From Capitulum mitella (lineage: Eukaryota > Arthropoda > Thecostraca > Pollicipedomorpha > Pollicipedidae), in NCBI GenBank assembly GCA_030062745.1, contig CP099848.1, forward strand, positions 17,781,081-17,845,080: a stretch of 64,000 bases of DNA, given 5' to 3'. Positions 24,601-36,600 of this stretch are shown here, piece by piece; positions within the stretch are counted from its first letter, which is position 1; each line of letters begins with the position of its first letter. The position numbers were made by a program, and so were the translations under genes. The notes beneath the pieces were generated by a model. The model did no database searches and was not told where the DNA came from. It worked only from the letters and a program-made list of their open reading frames with translations.

Positions 24601-25430
24601 GTATTCCCATTGACAACTCAAGAACATCTTAATGACTTTGTTTTATTACAGAGGTATCTTGAAACATTGGAAGGGAATGTCTGTCGCCCTTTACATCACT
24701 TTTCTTGATTGCCAGTTGTGCAAAGGTTGATGGATTGCTCGAGTTGTTTTACTGTTAGTTTGGTTATCCTAATTCACTCATATGTAATGTAGCATATTTT
24801 TGTGTTTTGCTAATGCGATTCTAACCATTCGTAGCCGTCTGCAGCAACATTGGCCAGTCAGGCTGTTGAAGTACCGTATAACTTTAACCCGGGCTGGGAC
24901 GGCCGCTTTGGGAATTCCGCGATGCTTCTGCTAGCCAGTACAGACATGCTAGAAACCCGCTTTTGCTAGCCACTCTCGTGTTAGAAATGCTCAAAAAGCC
25001 GAATTTTGCCACCAGCATTGTAGACCGAAGTTAAAAAGGGCAACAGAAAAGTCGTAAGTTAAACTGATTCCAGCTAACGACATCCATTTTTTTAAGAAAA
25101 GCGAAATATCCGGAACAAGCATAGAATCAGCCAGGGGCGTCGGAGCATCCAGGAAGTGTGCCGGGGGAAGGGGGATGGGGACAAAGATGTTTTTCACATA
25201 GGGCTAATGTTGAATGTCTCAAAAGTGGAAGGGAAGGGTGCATCATGGTCCCCCTGCCTCAGTTCCTGCCATGGAAAAAAACATCGAACCCGGAGTAAGT
25301 ATTGCCAATTTTGTGGTAATATCAGATCTGCAGAGTTTTGGGGTATCGGAGACCCACATCTTCCTTTCCCTTGCGACCCGTGGAATGTAGAAAATCCCCA
25401 GTGCGGGAGAGCGTTTGTACATGTATTTTG
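21618..25430. other. Intergenic, no gene seen
   Basis: Open frames are short and unrecognised. Two similar short blocks, CTTGCCGGAACACGTTC at about 22,919 and CCTGCCGGAACACGTTC at about 24,147, hint at another repeat family, but its ends could not be set. CAGGGGCGTCGGAGC at about 25,134 looks like a transposon end without a recognised partner. Confidence 0.4.
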
Positions 25431-25439
25431 CCGCCGATG

Positions 25440-25692
25440 CATGGGTGTTGATTTGTATTCTTTTGGAAGGGCCCTGGCCCACCCCATGTTGATTTGCCCC
25501 CCCCATATTGGGTTGGACTCCCTATATTTTTTGCCGTTTTTAAAGGGAAATAAGTAATAATAACAAAAAGAACGGCCGCAATAAAGATAGGCAGAAAGTA
25601 TAGAATAAGTCTAAAGCGATGTATCTATCCATCCTCTGTATATATACATATATATATATATATATGTATGTATGTATGTCTCTCTATGTGTG

Positions 25693-25766
<74 letters not shown>

Positions 25767-25937
25767 TAAATGCGATTTTTACTTGACAAATAGTAACAAA
25801 AAAGTTAAGTTCCATTGATCAAAATAAATTGGGCTGAACCCGTTCAGAAACCCACATTTGAGGAGACGTTAGGTTGTCTGGCCATCGTCTCGCTCCCCCC
25901 CAATCATTTCAATCATTTACAGAAATTGACACCCCTG
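25440..25937 (+). mobile_element. hAT-type MITE, CAGAGGTGTTGATTT family (copy 2, both ends)
   Basis: It starts CATGGGTGTTGATTTGTATT and ends, in reverse, CAGGGGTGTCAATTTCTGTA. The flanking octamers CGCCGATG and GGCCGATG agree at seven of eight positions, a clear 8-bp target duplication typical of hAT elements. The interior matches copies 1 and 3 (TTAAAGGGAAATAAGTAATA, AAGAACGGCCG, TTGACAAATAGTAA). A long (TA)n run has expanded in the middle. No coding capacity. Confidence 0.85.
25640..25760. repeat. (TA)n microsatellite within MITE copy 2
   Basis: TA-rich runs with TATG interruptions at about 25,640-25,690, then an almost pure TA run at about 25,697-25,760. Confidence 0.9.
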
Positions 25938-26456
25938 GGCCGATGTGCACGGGTGGATGGGTCATAAAATTATATTCGGCACCACTACTATCATTACTTT
26001 GCGCATAGCATTTAACGGAGAACATTTATCTCCCCCCTTCCAGTGCCAAGCCGATAGGGACATGCTTTCTGATGCGAAACTTCATAGAGGCCTCCGAACT
26101 GGAATATGAACCGTGTACCACGCATTTCATTTGTTCGTTAAAGTATGCGTTGCTCATAACTTGGTGGATTTTGGTGCGCAATCTTCGGGTCTTCCTGCGT
26201 TTTGGTGCGCATTTTTTTGGCAGACGGTGTACTTTGGTGTGCAGTTTCTGGGAAACTGGTGTGCCTGGTGCGCCTCGTTGAGTCCTCTGACGTACTTTGC
26301 ATACTGGGCTGGGTATGCAGTATGTGTGGTCAGGTAATTGGTTTTTGTGTCCATGAATCGTTTCGACAGTCTATGGTACGGTAATAGTAGAGCAGCAGTA
26401 GAAGTTAACATAATAGCATAGCGTAATAGTAGTACGGACGTAGATACTGATCTGAT

Positions 26457-26660
26457 CAGGAACGTAGCCAGGATTTCGTCAAGGAAGGGGCCAGCATATG
26501 CCTAACCCCCTGCAGAAGTGGAAACGCCTTGGGTTTGGGCCACATTATTCTTTGAGCTCCGGAAATTTGGAAGTCTGCATTGTTAATGAGTAGAAAAAAA
26601 CAAATTTTCAGTTCCAGGGGGTCATGGCCCTCTTGCCCTTTGTCCTTGACTACGTCCCTG
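26457..26660. mobile_element. hAT-type MITE with CAGGAACGTAGCCAGG ends
   Basis: The left end is CAGGAACGTAGCCAGGATTT, and the right end in reverse is CAGGGACGTAGTCAAGGA. The flanks GATCTGAT and ATTCTGAT agree at six of eight positions, an 8-bp target duplication. It is about 204 bp long. The termini resemble those at 14,814-15,080, so it is probably the same or a related family. No coding capacity. Confidence 0.75.
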
Positions 26661-28751
26661 ATTCTGATGCAGCAATAGGATCGTGGCGTGGCTGAAAGCT
26701 ATCCCCCTCCCGCATTCCTTCACGGATAATTGCCGGCCTGCCGTCGCCACTTTGAGCCACGGAGACGAGGACACATGGCGAACCCAATAAGGGCAGAAGC
26801 TCAGGGGTATGGCTCCGGAGCATCGCTAACCTCCTTCCCCCAGTTGTTTTGAGTCGCCATGACTGCTAGTAGCGTTTCTGCACATGCACGACGCCACTGC
26901 GCGTAGAAACCTTTTAAAGTCGTAGGGCCAGCGCGATTTTGTTTCCATGTTTTTGACTTTCCGTCCAACATTGTACGGCTTATGGCCAGGTTTTCCAGAG
27001 CTCATGGAGTCGCTTTAGTATCTGCCATGTCGGCCCCTTCATCTGGTGACCACAAAATAACCGAGGGGAAGGGCTGTTGCGTATCGTTTGATATAAGCTG
27101 TCATTTAAATACGTATTGCCCTGACGTGGTGCCGTCGTCGCATCCCGCGCTTAAGATGTCGTCCAGAGCTACCCTGGAAACTTCAGGAGCGTTCCCAGGT
27201 CTGAGAGGGCGCCCATAAGCCTGAAAGTATGTATCTCAGGTCTGAAAGGGCGCCGCGCCCCGGGGCTTCATAGGCGCCCCAGCTGCCTGAAGGGTCACCC
27301 ACGAACTCTGGAAGGGCGCCGAGATGTCCGAGAGGACTCCCCGAAGCCAGGAAGGACGACCCGGAAATCTGGAAAGAGGCCCCCGAGATCTGGAAGGGAT
27401 GTTGCAGGCTTGGAAATGTACCCGATGCTTGAAAACGCAACTGTGATGTCTCATCATCATGGGCGCCATTGAGGCGTGAAAGAGCTCTCAAGGCTTGAAA
27501 GGGCGGCCAAAAGCTCGAATGGAAATGAGGCGTTCCATGATGTAATAACGTCCCTGTAAATTGTCATGGCTCTTCCCTTCTTCATTTTCAGAATGCGCCA
27601 CCCCGTCCTGTCAAACGTGGTCTGGCGTTACGTGTAGAACGAAATGAAAACTAGCCGATGCACGTGATGCGCATTTCGGAAACGAAGCCCTGTCGAAACA
27701 TGAGGAGTGACTTGGCACGGATAACAGGCATGCTAACGAGGGTGTAGGCCCTGGACTCCAGAGCGGCCGTGGATTTACCCCCATCATTGAACATACAGGG
27801 TATAGTAAAACCCTCCTGATTTTAAGACGGTTTTGGCCACGTTTTCATCATGTCTTAGGAACAAAAAGTCCCCGGAAGCATACTGACATAGATGACTGCT
27901 CATGTACGTCAAATAGTATGGAGCCACTGACGATGATGCAGTACGATATGCCAGTAGGACCTATAGCTCTCCGTTCAAGATAAAAGTCCTTGCTGGCGAT
28001 TTAGAAATATATGTCGTGTTAGTCGACGGAGCTTGGGCCTTGGGTAGTTTGTAAACACGTGGGCATTTCCGGTCTAATAAAATCTCGTTGTCTTATTTTC
28101 CCCCGGCAGTGTCTAATGGTATCCACATTCAGGCTGCAACCCAGGCTGCCACACCCTGGCTTTGGCAAATTATGAAAGGCCTTCCTCGTTTTATTCTGCT
28201 AACGACAGTTGATGTTTCCCGCTGTCGTACTTCGCACAACGAAACGTTAAATGAGTCAAAATTGATAGCTGTGACTACATGAGATCCACTGAAAACATTT
28301 GGAAATAACTTTAAACTTCATGACCACACCACTGCCATACCACTATCATGACATCACATGACTAGAGGCACAGTCTGAAACTTCGTAGTCTGAAACCGTC
28401 TTGCTCTGTACAGGTCTCCACCTGGACAAAGGGGGCCCGAACCGGAAACAAACCGAGCGTTCAGGACCACCTTGACCACTGCCCATTTTCCCCATCATAG
28501 TAATGTGCAAAACCCAAGCTGGTGAAGTTTTGTCGTACGAACCCGGCTATTTTGGTATGGAGTCCAGTGCCTAAGGAGGGCTCCCCGTTTTCCTCCCCAT
28601 GACGGTGATAGTACCCGTGATCACATAACACGAAACATGATGTGCAGTGGCAGTTCAAAACAGGTATTTCGGGTGAAACATTCACTGATATTGCGTCGCA
28701 CGGAAATGATTTTTTTGACAATTTTCTACCAGAAAAGGAAAAAAAGCTTCG
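26661..28751. other. Intergenic with one GC-rich tandem repeat block
   Basis: Apart from the repeat at about 27,178-27,520, no exon, transposase or element end was recognised. Confidence 0.4.
27178..27520. repeat. Degenerate minisatellite, about 30-bp units
   Basis: Units around CTGGAAGGGCGCC, GAGATCTGGAAGG and CTTGAAAGGGCG repeat with strong divergence. A 102-codon open frame on the minus strand with repeating SGASFQIS-like residues is a by-product of the repeat. Confidence 0.65.
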
Positions 28752-29810
28752 TAGGGATGCACCGGATACTGGGCACTAGATCCGGTATTCTGCAGGATAC
28801 TAGAGATTATCCGGTATCCGGCGTCCGGCCAGATATTGCCGGATATTTATCCTGCCGGTGTACGATCAAGACGTTCTAATGTCTGCCTAAAAAACATGTC
28901 AGGAGGAACGTGCCTTGTGATATCGGATTGTCGATGTAACTGGCAGTTCCGTGGTCTGTCTGGAGCACCACTTTTCCTTCTTAGTTTGGGAGGGTTAAGA
29001 CATATGCAGAAGTGTGACTCAGGAGTTCATGGCTGTGAAACAATAGCCAGCATGTGCTCAGCAGCCCATTTTGTAGTGTACTACTCTATTTTTCGAGCAT
29101 TTATCTTTCTCACATCCTCTGATACAAAGGCATTTAGAGATGATATACTTCAAGAGACATACCTTAGTATTCGTATGGAATACTCATCAAGCCAGGTGTT
29201 TTAGTTCCAACAAGGCACTGTTATGACAGTCTTTGTGTTTTGGAACCTTTGGCCATGGGTGTCATCTTTGTGGGCGTCTGGGGCATGCATAACGTAGTTT
29301 TCCAGAAATGGTGATTTGTCCAAATTTCTTCTTGAGCTTTGAAATCCAACAAAAGAAATTTTAACCGTGCGTTATCGTGCAACAACCGAAAAAAAGGTGT
29401 TTTTTACCCCTCCCCCCCGCCTGTTCTTGGTGAATTTGCAGTCAGCTTGTCCCTCCTCCCCAGTTACTGGACTGTGGTTACACCAATGCCTGTGCATGCA
29501 GTGAGAGATGGTAAGCTCCACTATGATTAATGCGCTCATTCTTTCATTTATTTTTTACAAGGAAACCTATGGAAGCCACACAGTAAGTGCAGGTACTGGG
29601 TTAATGATTCACACTGTTAACGTTTTATTAAATATTTTTGATTTTCCGGATTTTCCTTTTTCACTATAGTCTTTTTCGTTTCATTTTTCAGTAAAAATAA
29701 CTAAAAATAGCTAGGTATCTTATCTGGTATGCGGCCGGATGTCTGATACCCCGATCCGGCATATCCGATATCCGGTCGGGTCACAAAAATACCGATCCGG
29801 TGCATCCCTA
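28752..29810. mobile_element. hAT-like non-autonomous element with TAGGGATGCACCGGAT ends
   Basis: The left end reads TAGGGATGCACCGGATACTG, and the right end in reverse reads TAGGGATGCACCGGATCGGT. Both subterminal regions are rich in the motif ATCCGGTATCCGG or close forms, resembling transposase-binding repeats. The flanks AAGCTTCG and CAACTTCG agree at six of eight positions, fitting an 8-bp duplication. It spans about 1.06 kb. No transposase recognised. Confidence 0.75.
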
Positions 29811-30180
29811 CAACTTCGTCCGGAGTGAGCGCGCCCATGGCACAGGGAACACTGGTAATCTAATTGTTTATGTGATTGCCGATGTTTAATCAAAACATTA
29901 GCAGATTATTCCTGTTTAGCTTACTGCTTGTTCTCCAATCGGGGCAGTACAACATTTGGTCCTATCTACTGTGATACGTCTCAAATGCTTTGATGTAAAA
30001 TCAGGGGCAGGTCCAGATGGAGGGATAAGAGGCTGGTCGCGGTACCCCAGGAGGGTTTATGTCACGTCCGATTAGATGAAGATGAAATAAGAGGAAACGG
30101 GGAAAGTTCCCAGCTTTTTTAGGGGCTTTCAACTCCTTGGCTGTTTTGCCTTTATGCATGCGAATTGTTCTTTTTTTCAG
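29811..30180. other. Region upstream of the first coding exon; probable intron in the 5' untranslated region
   Basis: A pyrimidine tract ending TTGTTCTTTTTTTCAG lies directly before the exon that carries the start codon. This implies at least one upstream non-coding exon that I could not locate. No promoter elements were identified. Confidence 0.45.
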
Positions 30181-30271
30181 AAAACTCGGGAAATGCCACG
30201 GTCATCAAATGCGAACTGGGAGATTTTCAGTGAAGAAGAGGCAAAAGTAAACGGTGTAGCTCACATATCAG
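30181..30271 (+). CDS. SLC18B1: SLC18B1-like exon 1 (with start codon)
   Basis: The acceptor TTTTTTTCAG ends at 30,180. The ATG at 30,193 in the context GGGAAATGCC opens the frame MPRSSNANWEIFSEEEAKV, and the donor is TCAG|GTAACG. Twelve bases of 5' untranslated sequence precede the ATG in this exon. It ends in phase 1 and joins exon 2 as an Asp codon. Confidence 0.75.
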
Positions 30272-30651
30272 GTAACGATTCGTTGCATTGGACATGGTTA
30301 CATCCCTTTTGTGTGTCTAGGTGATTCTTAAGGGCACTGGAACACAGGTGGAAGCTGGGGTATCTGGGCCCTGAAGCAGTTTGATGTTTCGAATAGTTAT
30401 CTTCTGTACCATGGTTATTTTTCATTGTAGCAGTCATTGTCCGCAGTCACTTGTAACATATTTTACTCAGCATTCAAAGAATATCCAACCCGTGCAACAT
30501 TTAACGGGCTCGTGAAAGAGCCGCGCCATTGAACGTTTGCCTTTTTTTGCCTGCTTGGCTTTTCCATCCCAGGCCTTTGCGTGCCTGGGATGTCTTGTTT
30601 ATCTGCTTGTTTCGTTTTTTGCTTATATGTATATATATATGTGTGTGTGTG

Positions 30652-30687
<36 letters not shown>

Positions 30688-33600
30688 GGTGTGGGTGTGC
30701 GTGTGTGTGTGGGTGTGGGTGTCTACATATATACTCAGATTCCAAACGTCATGTGAATAGATGGAGCAGAATTTATACGAGAAGGAATCGTTCGAGCGTT
30801 GCTCTGTGCCTTCCCATTTCAGACCGCGGCACGCCGCCGCCGCACGTGGACGATGGCGACCAGCCTGGCAAGCTGGACCGACGGCCATTCGTTGAGCCGG
30901 TGGCGGTGCTGCCGCCGCCGGTGGCAGCGCTGCCTCCTCCGCCGGACGCCCTGCTGGCCGACGACCCGCTGCTGGGCTTGCCGCCGAGCGAGGCTGCCGA
31001 GCGCGCCGAGTACCACCTGCTGCCGCACTCAGTGCCGGACAGCTCGCGCTACTGGGCGGAGGAGGTCGAGGACAGCGTGCTGCCCGTGGAGGCGCTGTTC
31101 GAGCGGACAGCGGCGCACGGCAGCAGTGAGGGCCTGCCGGAAGTGAAGGTGGCGCACCCGGCGCGCCGCTACCGCCGCATGGTCTCCTACAGCCGGAGCG
31201 GCCTGGCTTCGGTCTACAGTACGGCGCCGACTCGCAGTAGCTCCATACCGGTTCACCTAGACCAGATCAGGTCAGGCCTCAGCAGGTACCGGTCCACCTT
31301 GATCAGACCAGGTCAGGCCTCTGTCCGCCTGGACGAGATCAAACCAGGCCCCGATCAACGTGAACCAGATCAGGTCAGGTCTCGATTCATCTGGACCAGA
31401 TCATTCCAGGTCCTGATCCACCTGAACGAGATCAGGCTAGTCCACAGAAGGTCTTGGCCTATTTGAATCAGACCAGGCAAGGTCCTCGTTCCCTGAAAAA
31501 CTGAGGCTGTGCTGTGTGTCATGTGCAACAAGATATGTTGGGCGTTACGTCGTGCAGCCATATCGACTGACATCACTAGTGGTGTCTCACAGTTCAGCAA
31601 AAGTTCCGGACTTCGGAGATAAGAAGCTGGAGATAGCTGGATGTGCTCTCCCGGTTTCAGCCTGTCAGAATGGGTGCTGGGGAGACACGTCATGGTGTGA
31701 AATTATTTTTGGGGTTCCCCAATTGTTTTCCTGACTGCTGTACGTTGCACTTTGCCGCGGTTTGAGGGAAATGAGTATGGCACGGCACTGTTGGATCGCA
31801 GTTATCGCACTGACGCCATCGTAATTGCCAGCCAAAACCCCTCGGCACCTGGCGGCTTGACGTCATCACAAAAGAAGATTTTGGTCGGCATTGGCCTCGG
31901 CGAGCTGTTGCAGGGCTGTTGTGGAGCTATTCTCATCCCCTTCTTCCCCAGCGAGGTGAGTTGAGATACGGCGAACGAGATGGTGTCATGCCTTCTTTTT
32001 GTGTTCGCATGCGGACAGCATATCATGCTGCCCGCATTAATGTATTACTCAGACAGTGAAAGCAGTACTGTCTTTTGATCATTATGCTGTTCCCACCGGA
32101 TCTTGTCTTGAGGAAAGTGGTTGCGAATACGTCCTGCCTGACTTCGCTTCTTTCCAATACTTTCTGTTCTCTGCGTTGCATGTACCTGTCACACAGATTA
32201 GTAGTTTGGGATTAGCACGCTTATGTCCAGTATGTGGAGATGAACAGTGAATTGGTGCACACGTGTAGGGCAAAAGGCTGATCACCGATATTTTTGACTT
32301 TAGGATTAGTTTTAAGGCTAATTTCCTTCATTTTTGACGGACTTGTGTCAAGGATTCGGACATCAAAATAGATAAACTGTGGGAACGACGAATTCGACGG
32401 ACCCATCTCCGTCAAGGGCAAAATAGAAATTTTCCCGTTTTGACGGACGACTGTTCATGTGTCGATTCAAAGCTATGCCGTGCAAAAATCACTGCCGGAA
32501 ATGCGGCGTGATCGCCAGTTGCAGCGCTGTGTTTTGGGAAATGGGAATCTCGGTTCCAAACAAATAAAATCGCCTGGAGAGCATTTTGCCTGTGAAAGAT
32601 TGCTATCGGAATCGCTTGCCACACTTTCATAATTTGACCTTACAAATAGGTTTCAAGGCCAGATAAAACGCAAAATACATTTTGGAAAATGCGAATAGCA
32701 GAAAGATGCAGCTTTTCGTCTCCATCACGACACCTATTTTCTGAAAATGCTTCCATTGGTTAGTGAAATAATGCACATTATTTCACCAAAGGTTTGGCCA
32801 AAAATCGTCAAATCTCAAGATTTCAAATTGCTCTTGCACAAAAACCGTTTGTCTGACCGAGCTAAGGAGTGAAAATATTCAATATTAGTCACAGATTACC
32901 CAACGAACCAAATTTCATCACAGTTCGAGGCTATGGTGTGTTAATTTTCTTAGGTGTCTGGTCGATTTGTCTTGAAACGCCCCATATAGATGCAAGCTAT
33001 AATGACTTCATTTGAAATCTAGTGTGACTTGTATGCTGTTGGGGCTGATTTTGTTGTAGCCTTTTGGTTTGGAGCTGACGACAGTGAGTGGTAAAATTTT
33101 GGCAAGAAGGGATGACACACCGTGAACCATTATCTCTTTACATTGGTAGTGCTAATCGATTGTTTCGGTGGCGCCGCACTCATCTTTCGTGGCGTGCGTT
33201 TCTTAAGACAGGACCGCACATTTGAACCGATAGCGTGTAGTGAATCCGAGTAGACATGTAATTGCGAATCAGTTTCATCCCTTCACTAGTTACATCATGT
33301 TCGGTCCATCGCTACTCACGTATGTTACGTTACTCGTGACGCCTCGTCTCTTACCCGCAGGCGCAGGCTCGAGGGGTCTCTGGTTCTGTGATCGGTCTCG
33401 TGTTCAGCTGCTTTGCGCTCACCCAATTCCTGACGTCCCTTGTTGCGGGTAGACTGGTAAGGTTTCCAGATCTCAGTAGTACATTTTATTACATAGTTTT
33501 TCTTTTTGGTTCCGTTCCGTTCCGCTGCGATTTCCAAAGTGAAAAAATTGCGATCCGCAGTTTTTTCGTTTCTTTTGGGATGTGCGATTTGGTTGTATGT

Positions 33601-36600
33601 TTGCTTTTTACCACCCGTGTTTGAGCGTAACTTGAGCACCATGTTTTCCGTCATCACAAGTCGTGGTAACTCGCTCGTTATCGAAAATGTGCAGTTCCCC
33701 ACTGATATTTATTGTGTACCGTGTGCCACTGCGTCTTGACATGACGAACAAGCTGATGGTTTTAGATTTGAATCATGATAAACATATGTAGGTCGTAGAT
33801 TAACCGTTGCGTGGAAAAAAGATTAGGTGAAATTGGATGCTCAGGGCAAACAAAGCAAGATTTCGTGTGCATTGTTTTCCATTTTTTGTAGCGCTTGTCG
33901 AGAAAGTTAATATAAAGTATCAACTACAACATTTTATGGAATGTGGCTGATATCAAGTGGCTTCGTCGTGATGTGCCTCGATCTCGCTTATATGTTAATG
34001 GTTTCCATTTGCAGCTCAGCAGAGATATATCATTCGTAAACTAGGTATTGTCTTATGCAGTGGAAACAGGTAAAACGCGTGTAATCGTTAATCAGTGATA
34101 TTTTACAAAAGATTGTTTTACAGATACCAAAACTTGGAATGTCTCAGCAGATGTGCTGGGGCCTGCTAATGACGGGCCTATCTACAATCGGTTTCGGGTA
34201 CGGTTTGGTCCCGACTGTTGGTTACGCACCTCATTGCACATACTTCCAGTTGTGCGATTGCTATTTTTTGCGTTGATATCAGCGGTCGTTTGGGCTCACT
34301 GAGAAAAGCTGTTAATCTTCGCTGCATACCTTTCCGTTTCCGCAAACATCGTTCTGGAGTTGGCAGTGCTCGTGCGATTGCTCACATGCGAGGCATGTAA
34401 CTAACTTCAGATGTCACGAACGGATGACACTCAGTTACCATCCGGCGTTATCGGTGGTTGCCTTCTTTGGCTTAGGAGTTTAACTGTGTTTGGTGTTTGA
34501 ATGTCCATAAGGCGAAGTGATACGTTGCCGTCGCTCGATTGTTTCATACATATCAATTTAGTTGCAAATATTAAGGGTATAGCAAGACCATATAGAACAG
34601 TAACCGTTCTAAATTGGTGTTTTGTCCTCGGACTAGTCAGATCGGCTGTGCGGGCCAACCGTTTTAGCACATTCATGCAGGTTTTACCATTGGTGGCTTT
34701 CAAATGCTCGTGCGCTTTTGTACACCCGCTTAATGATTAGCTCGGATGTGACATTAATGTTAGAAATATTTACCTCGCCTGTTCCGTTCATTTCCAATCA
34801 ACATTGCGTAAAAGCCGGCAGATTTAGTTAATCGAACTTAAGTCCGTTTTCGCGAGGCGTAATAGCGACGTATCAAAACTGTTTTTCCCTGCATATCAAG
34901 GTCAAGCATGGAACGCAGCGGTTTGCCCATTGTCACAAATGGAGATGCTGCTGTTCAGATGCACAGAAAATGACGTCTAACGTTCGTGTCGCATGTTGTT
35001 CGTTTTTGCCTCTTGCTGCCGTCCTTTTAATGCTGGTCGGCTTTCGCTTCAGGGCATTGGACTTCATCCAAAATGACAGCCTGTTTATAGCGCTATGTTT
35101 CGTAGTGCGCATCATCAGCGCTGTGGGAGCGTCACTGTATGTCACGTCATCGATGACGTTCGTTGCCAACCAGTTTCCAGGCGAGTGGAGTGAAAGTGTT
35201 TATGTTGTGCCACAGTCAATGCTGTAGGACACTTGACGTACAACATTGTATGTAATGCACTCGTCCACAAACAAAGCATTGATGCTTGAGCGCTAGTGGC
35301 CAGATTTAAAGATTCCCCCCCCCGGCTGAGGCGTTCATGACGATGGTCAGCATTGTATAAGAAGCACAAGGCGTAATGAACTCGTCTCATATTTGATTGC
35401 ATCCTTGAAAAATTGTACTAGCGCTCAAACAAAAGTTCGTAGGTGTTCGACCAAAACTTACCAATACTTGAGCATCACTTAGTTGAAAGCTTTCCTCCGG
35501 TGTATGGAGTGTTGGTTCGGCTCCATGCCAACTCTTTCGGCACGCGACGCCCTGTCTTTCAGTTTTTAATTTCACAAGTACACATATCTTATGCAATTTG
35601 TGGGGAGTAACTGAATTTCTTTCCAGCTATGCATGCTTGAATGCTAACGGACCCCATAAAAATGCATTTAACATTGCTCGTCAGAACATATCTGCGGTCC
35701 GTAGGTCACTCGTCTAACTTGTGATCCGTGGTTGGAATTATATGCAGTTTAGCGCATGTAATCACTGTTGTGGAGTGGCTGTTACACCGACCTTGATGCA
35801 AAATTGAGAACGGACATGATGCAAATAGACAAGAGATGGAAATAAAGTGGGAGATTTGAAGTGTATTGTGTAGGGGTCGTTTCAGTCATAGCAGCAACCG
35901 AGTTAAAAAAAAAAACATCCTACACCGGCACGACCTCTAGGAGCCCGCCCAACTAACGAACGTACGAGCTCGTCAGAAAAGCGAGGGAACTGACAACGCT
36001 AAATTTCGGATTGAGATTATTCCCCTAGCCTAGAAGTAAAAGATCACCTTTTCTTCGACTCGTTAGTAAAAATTTCTTAAGTAGAGCAGCAAGCAGCGCA
36101 GTTCACACTAACTGAATGCAAGCCGTTTGGAGGTTATGATGGCTGTTTTAAGTTCGCCAAGTTTTCGATGTGCTGACGGAGTTCGTGATATTCTCGATGC
36201 TCCTGAAAACTACCGTGGATGGTATGGAACTCGCGCACCTATGGAGACTAGTAAAGATTTGGTTTTTACATCTGCATTGTATTTAAAAGCGTCATTTGTA
36301 TTTTAAAGTCCAGGACGCAGCAGCCGCAGTTGACGAATTTCTCCGCGCTTGAAAACGTTTCGTCCTCTCGTTCTGGCTCTCGAGCACGTCACCGGCCGCC
36401 CCTCACCGTCCGTCTGCCTCTCCGCAGATACAATGAACTTGGCCATCGGGATCGTCGAGACCTGCTCCGCCATCGGCGTCTCCATCGGTCCCGCCATCGG
36501 CGGTGGCTTGTATGAGGTAGGCGGTACATGCCCTGCTGGCCGTCGATGGCTGCCTGTTTAGGACGAGTCGGTCCCGTCTTCGCTGGCCATGCCGAACCGC

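Larger units (their letters stand above)
33457..36427. other. Introns 4-6, nothing recognised
   Basis: Three introns (about 0.67, 0.86 and 1.25 kb). Open frames in them resemble no known protein. A poly-C run lies at about 35,318. Confidence 0.45.

Noticed and set aside
30537-30820. N-terminal extension of the exon 2 open frame into TG repeats
   Set aside because: The frame continues upstream through a microsatellite encoding MCVCVYIYVCVCV-like residues. A good acceptor at 30,822 and an in-frame upstream exon with an ATG explain the gene better.
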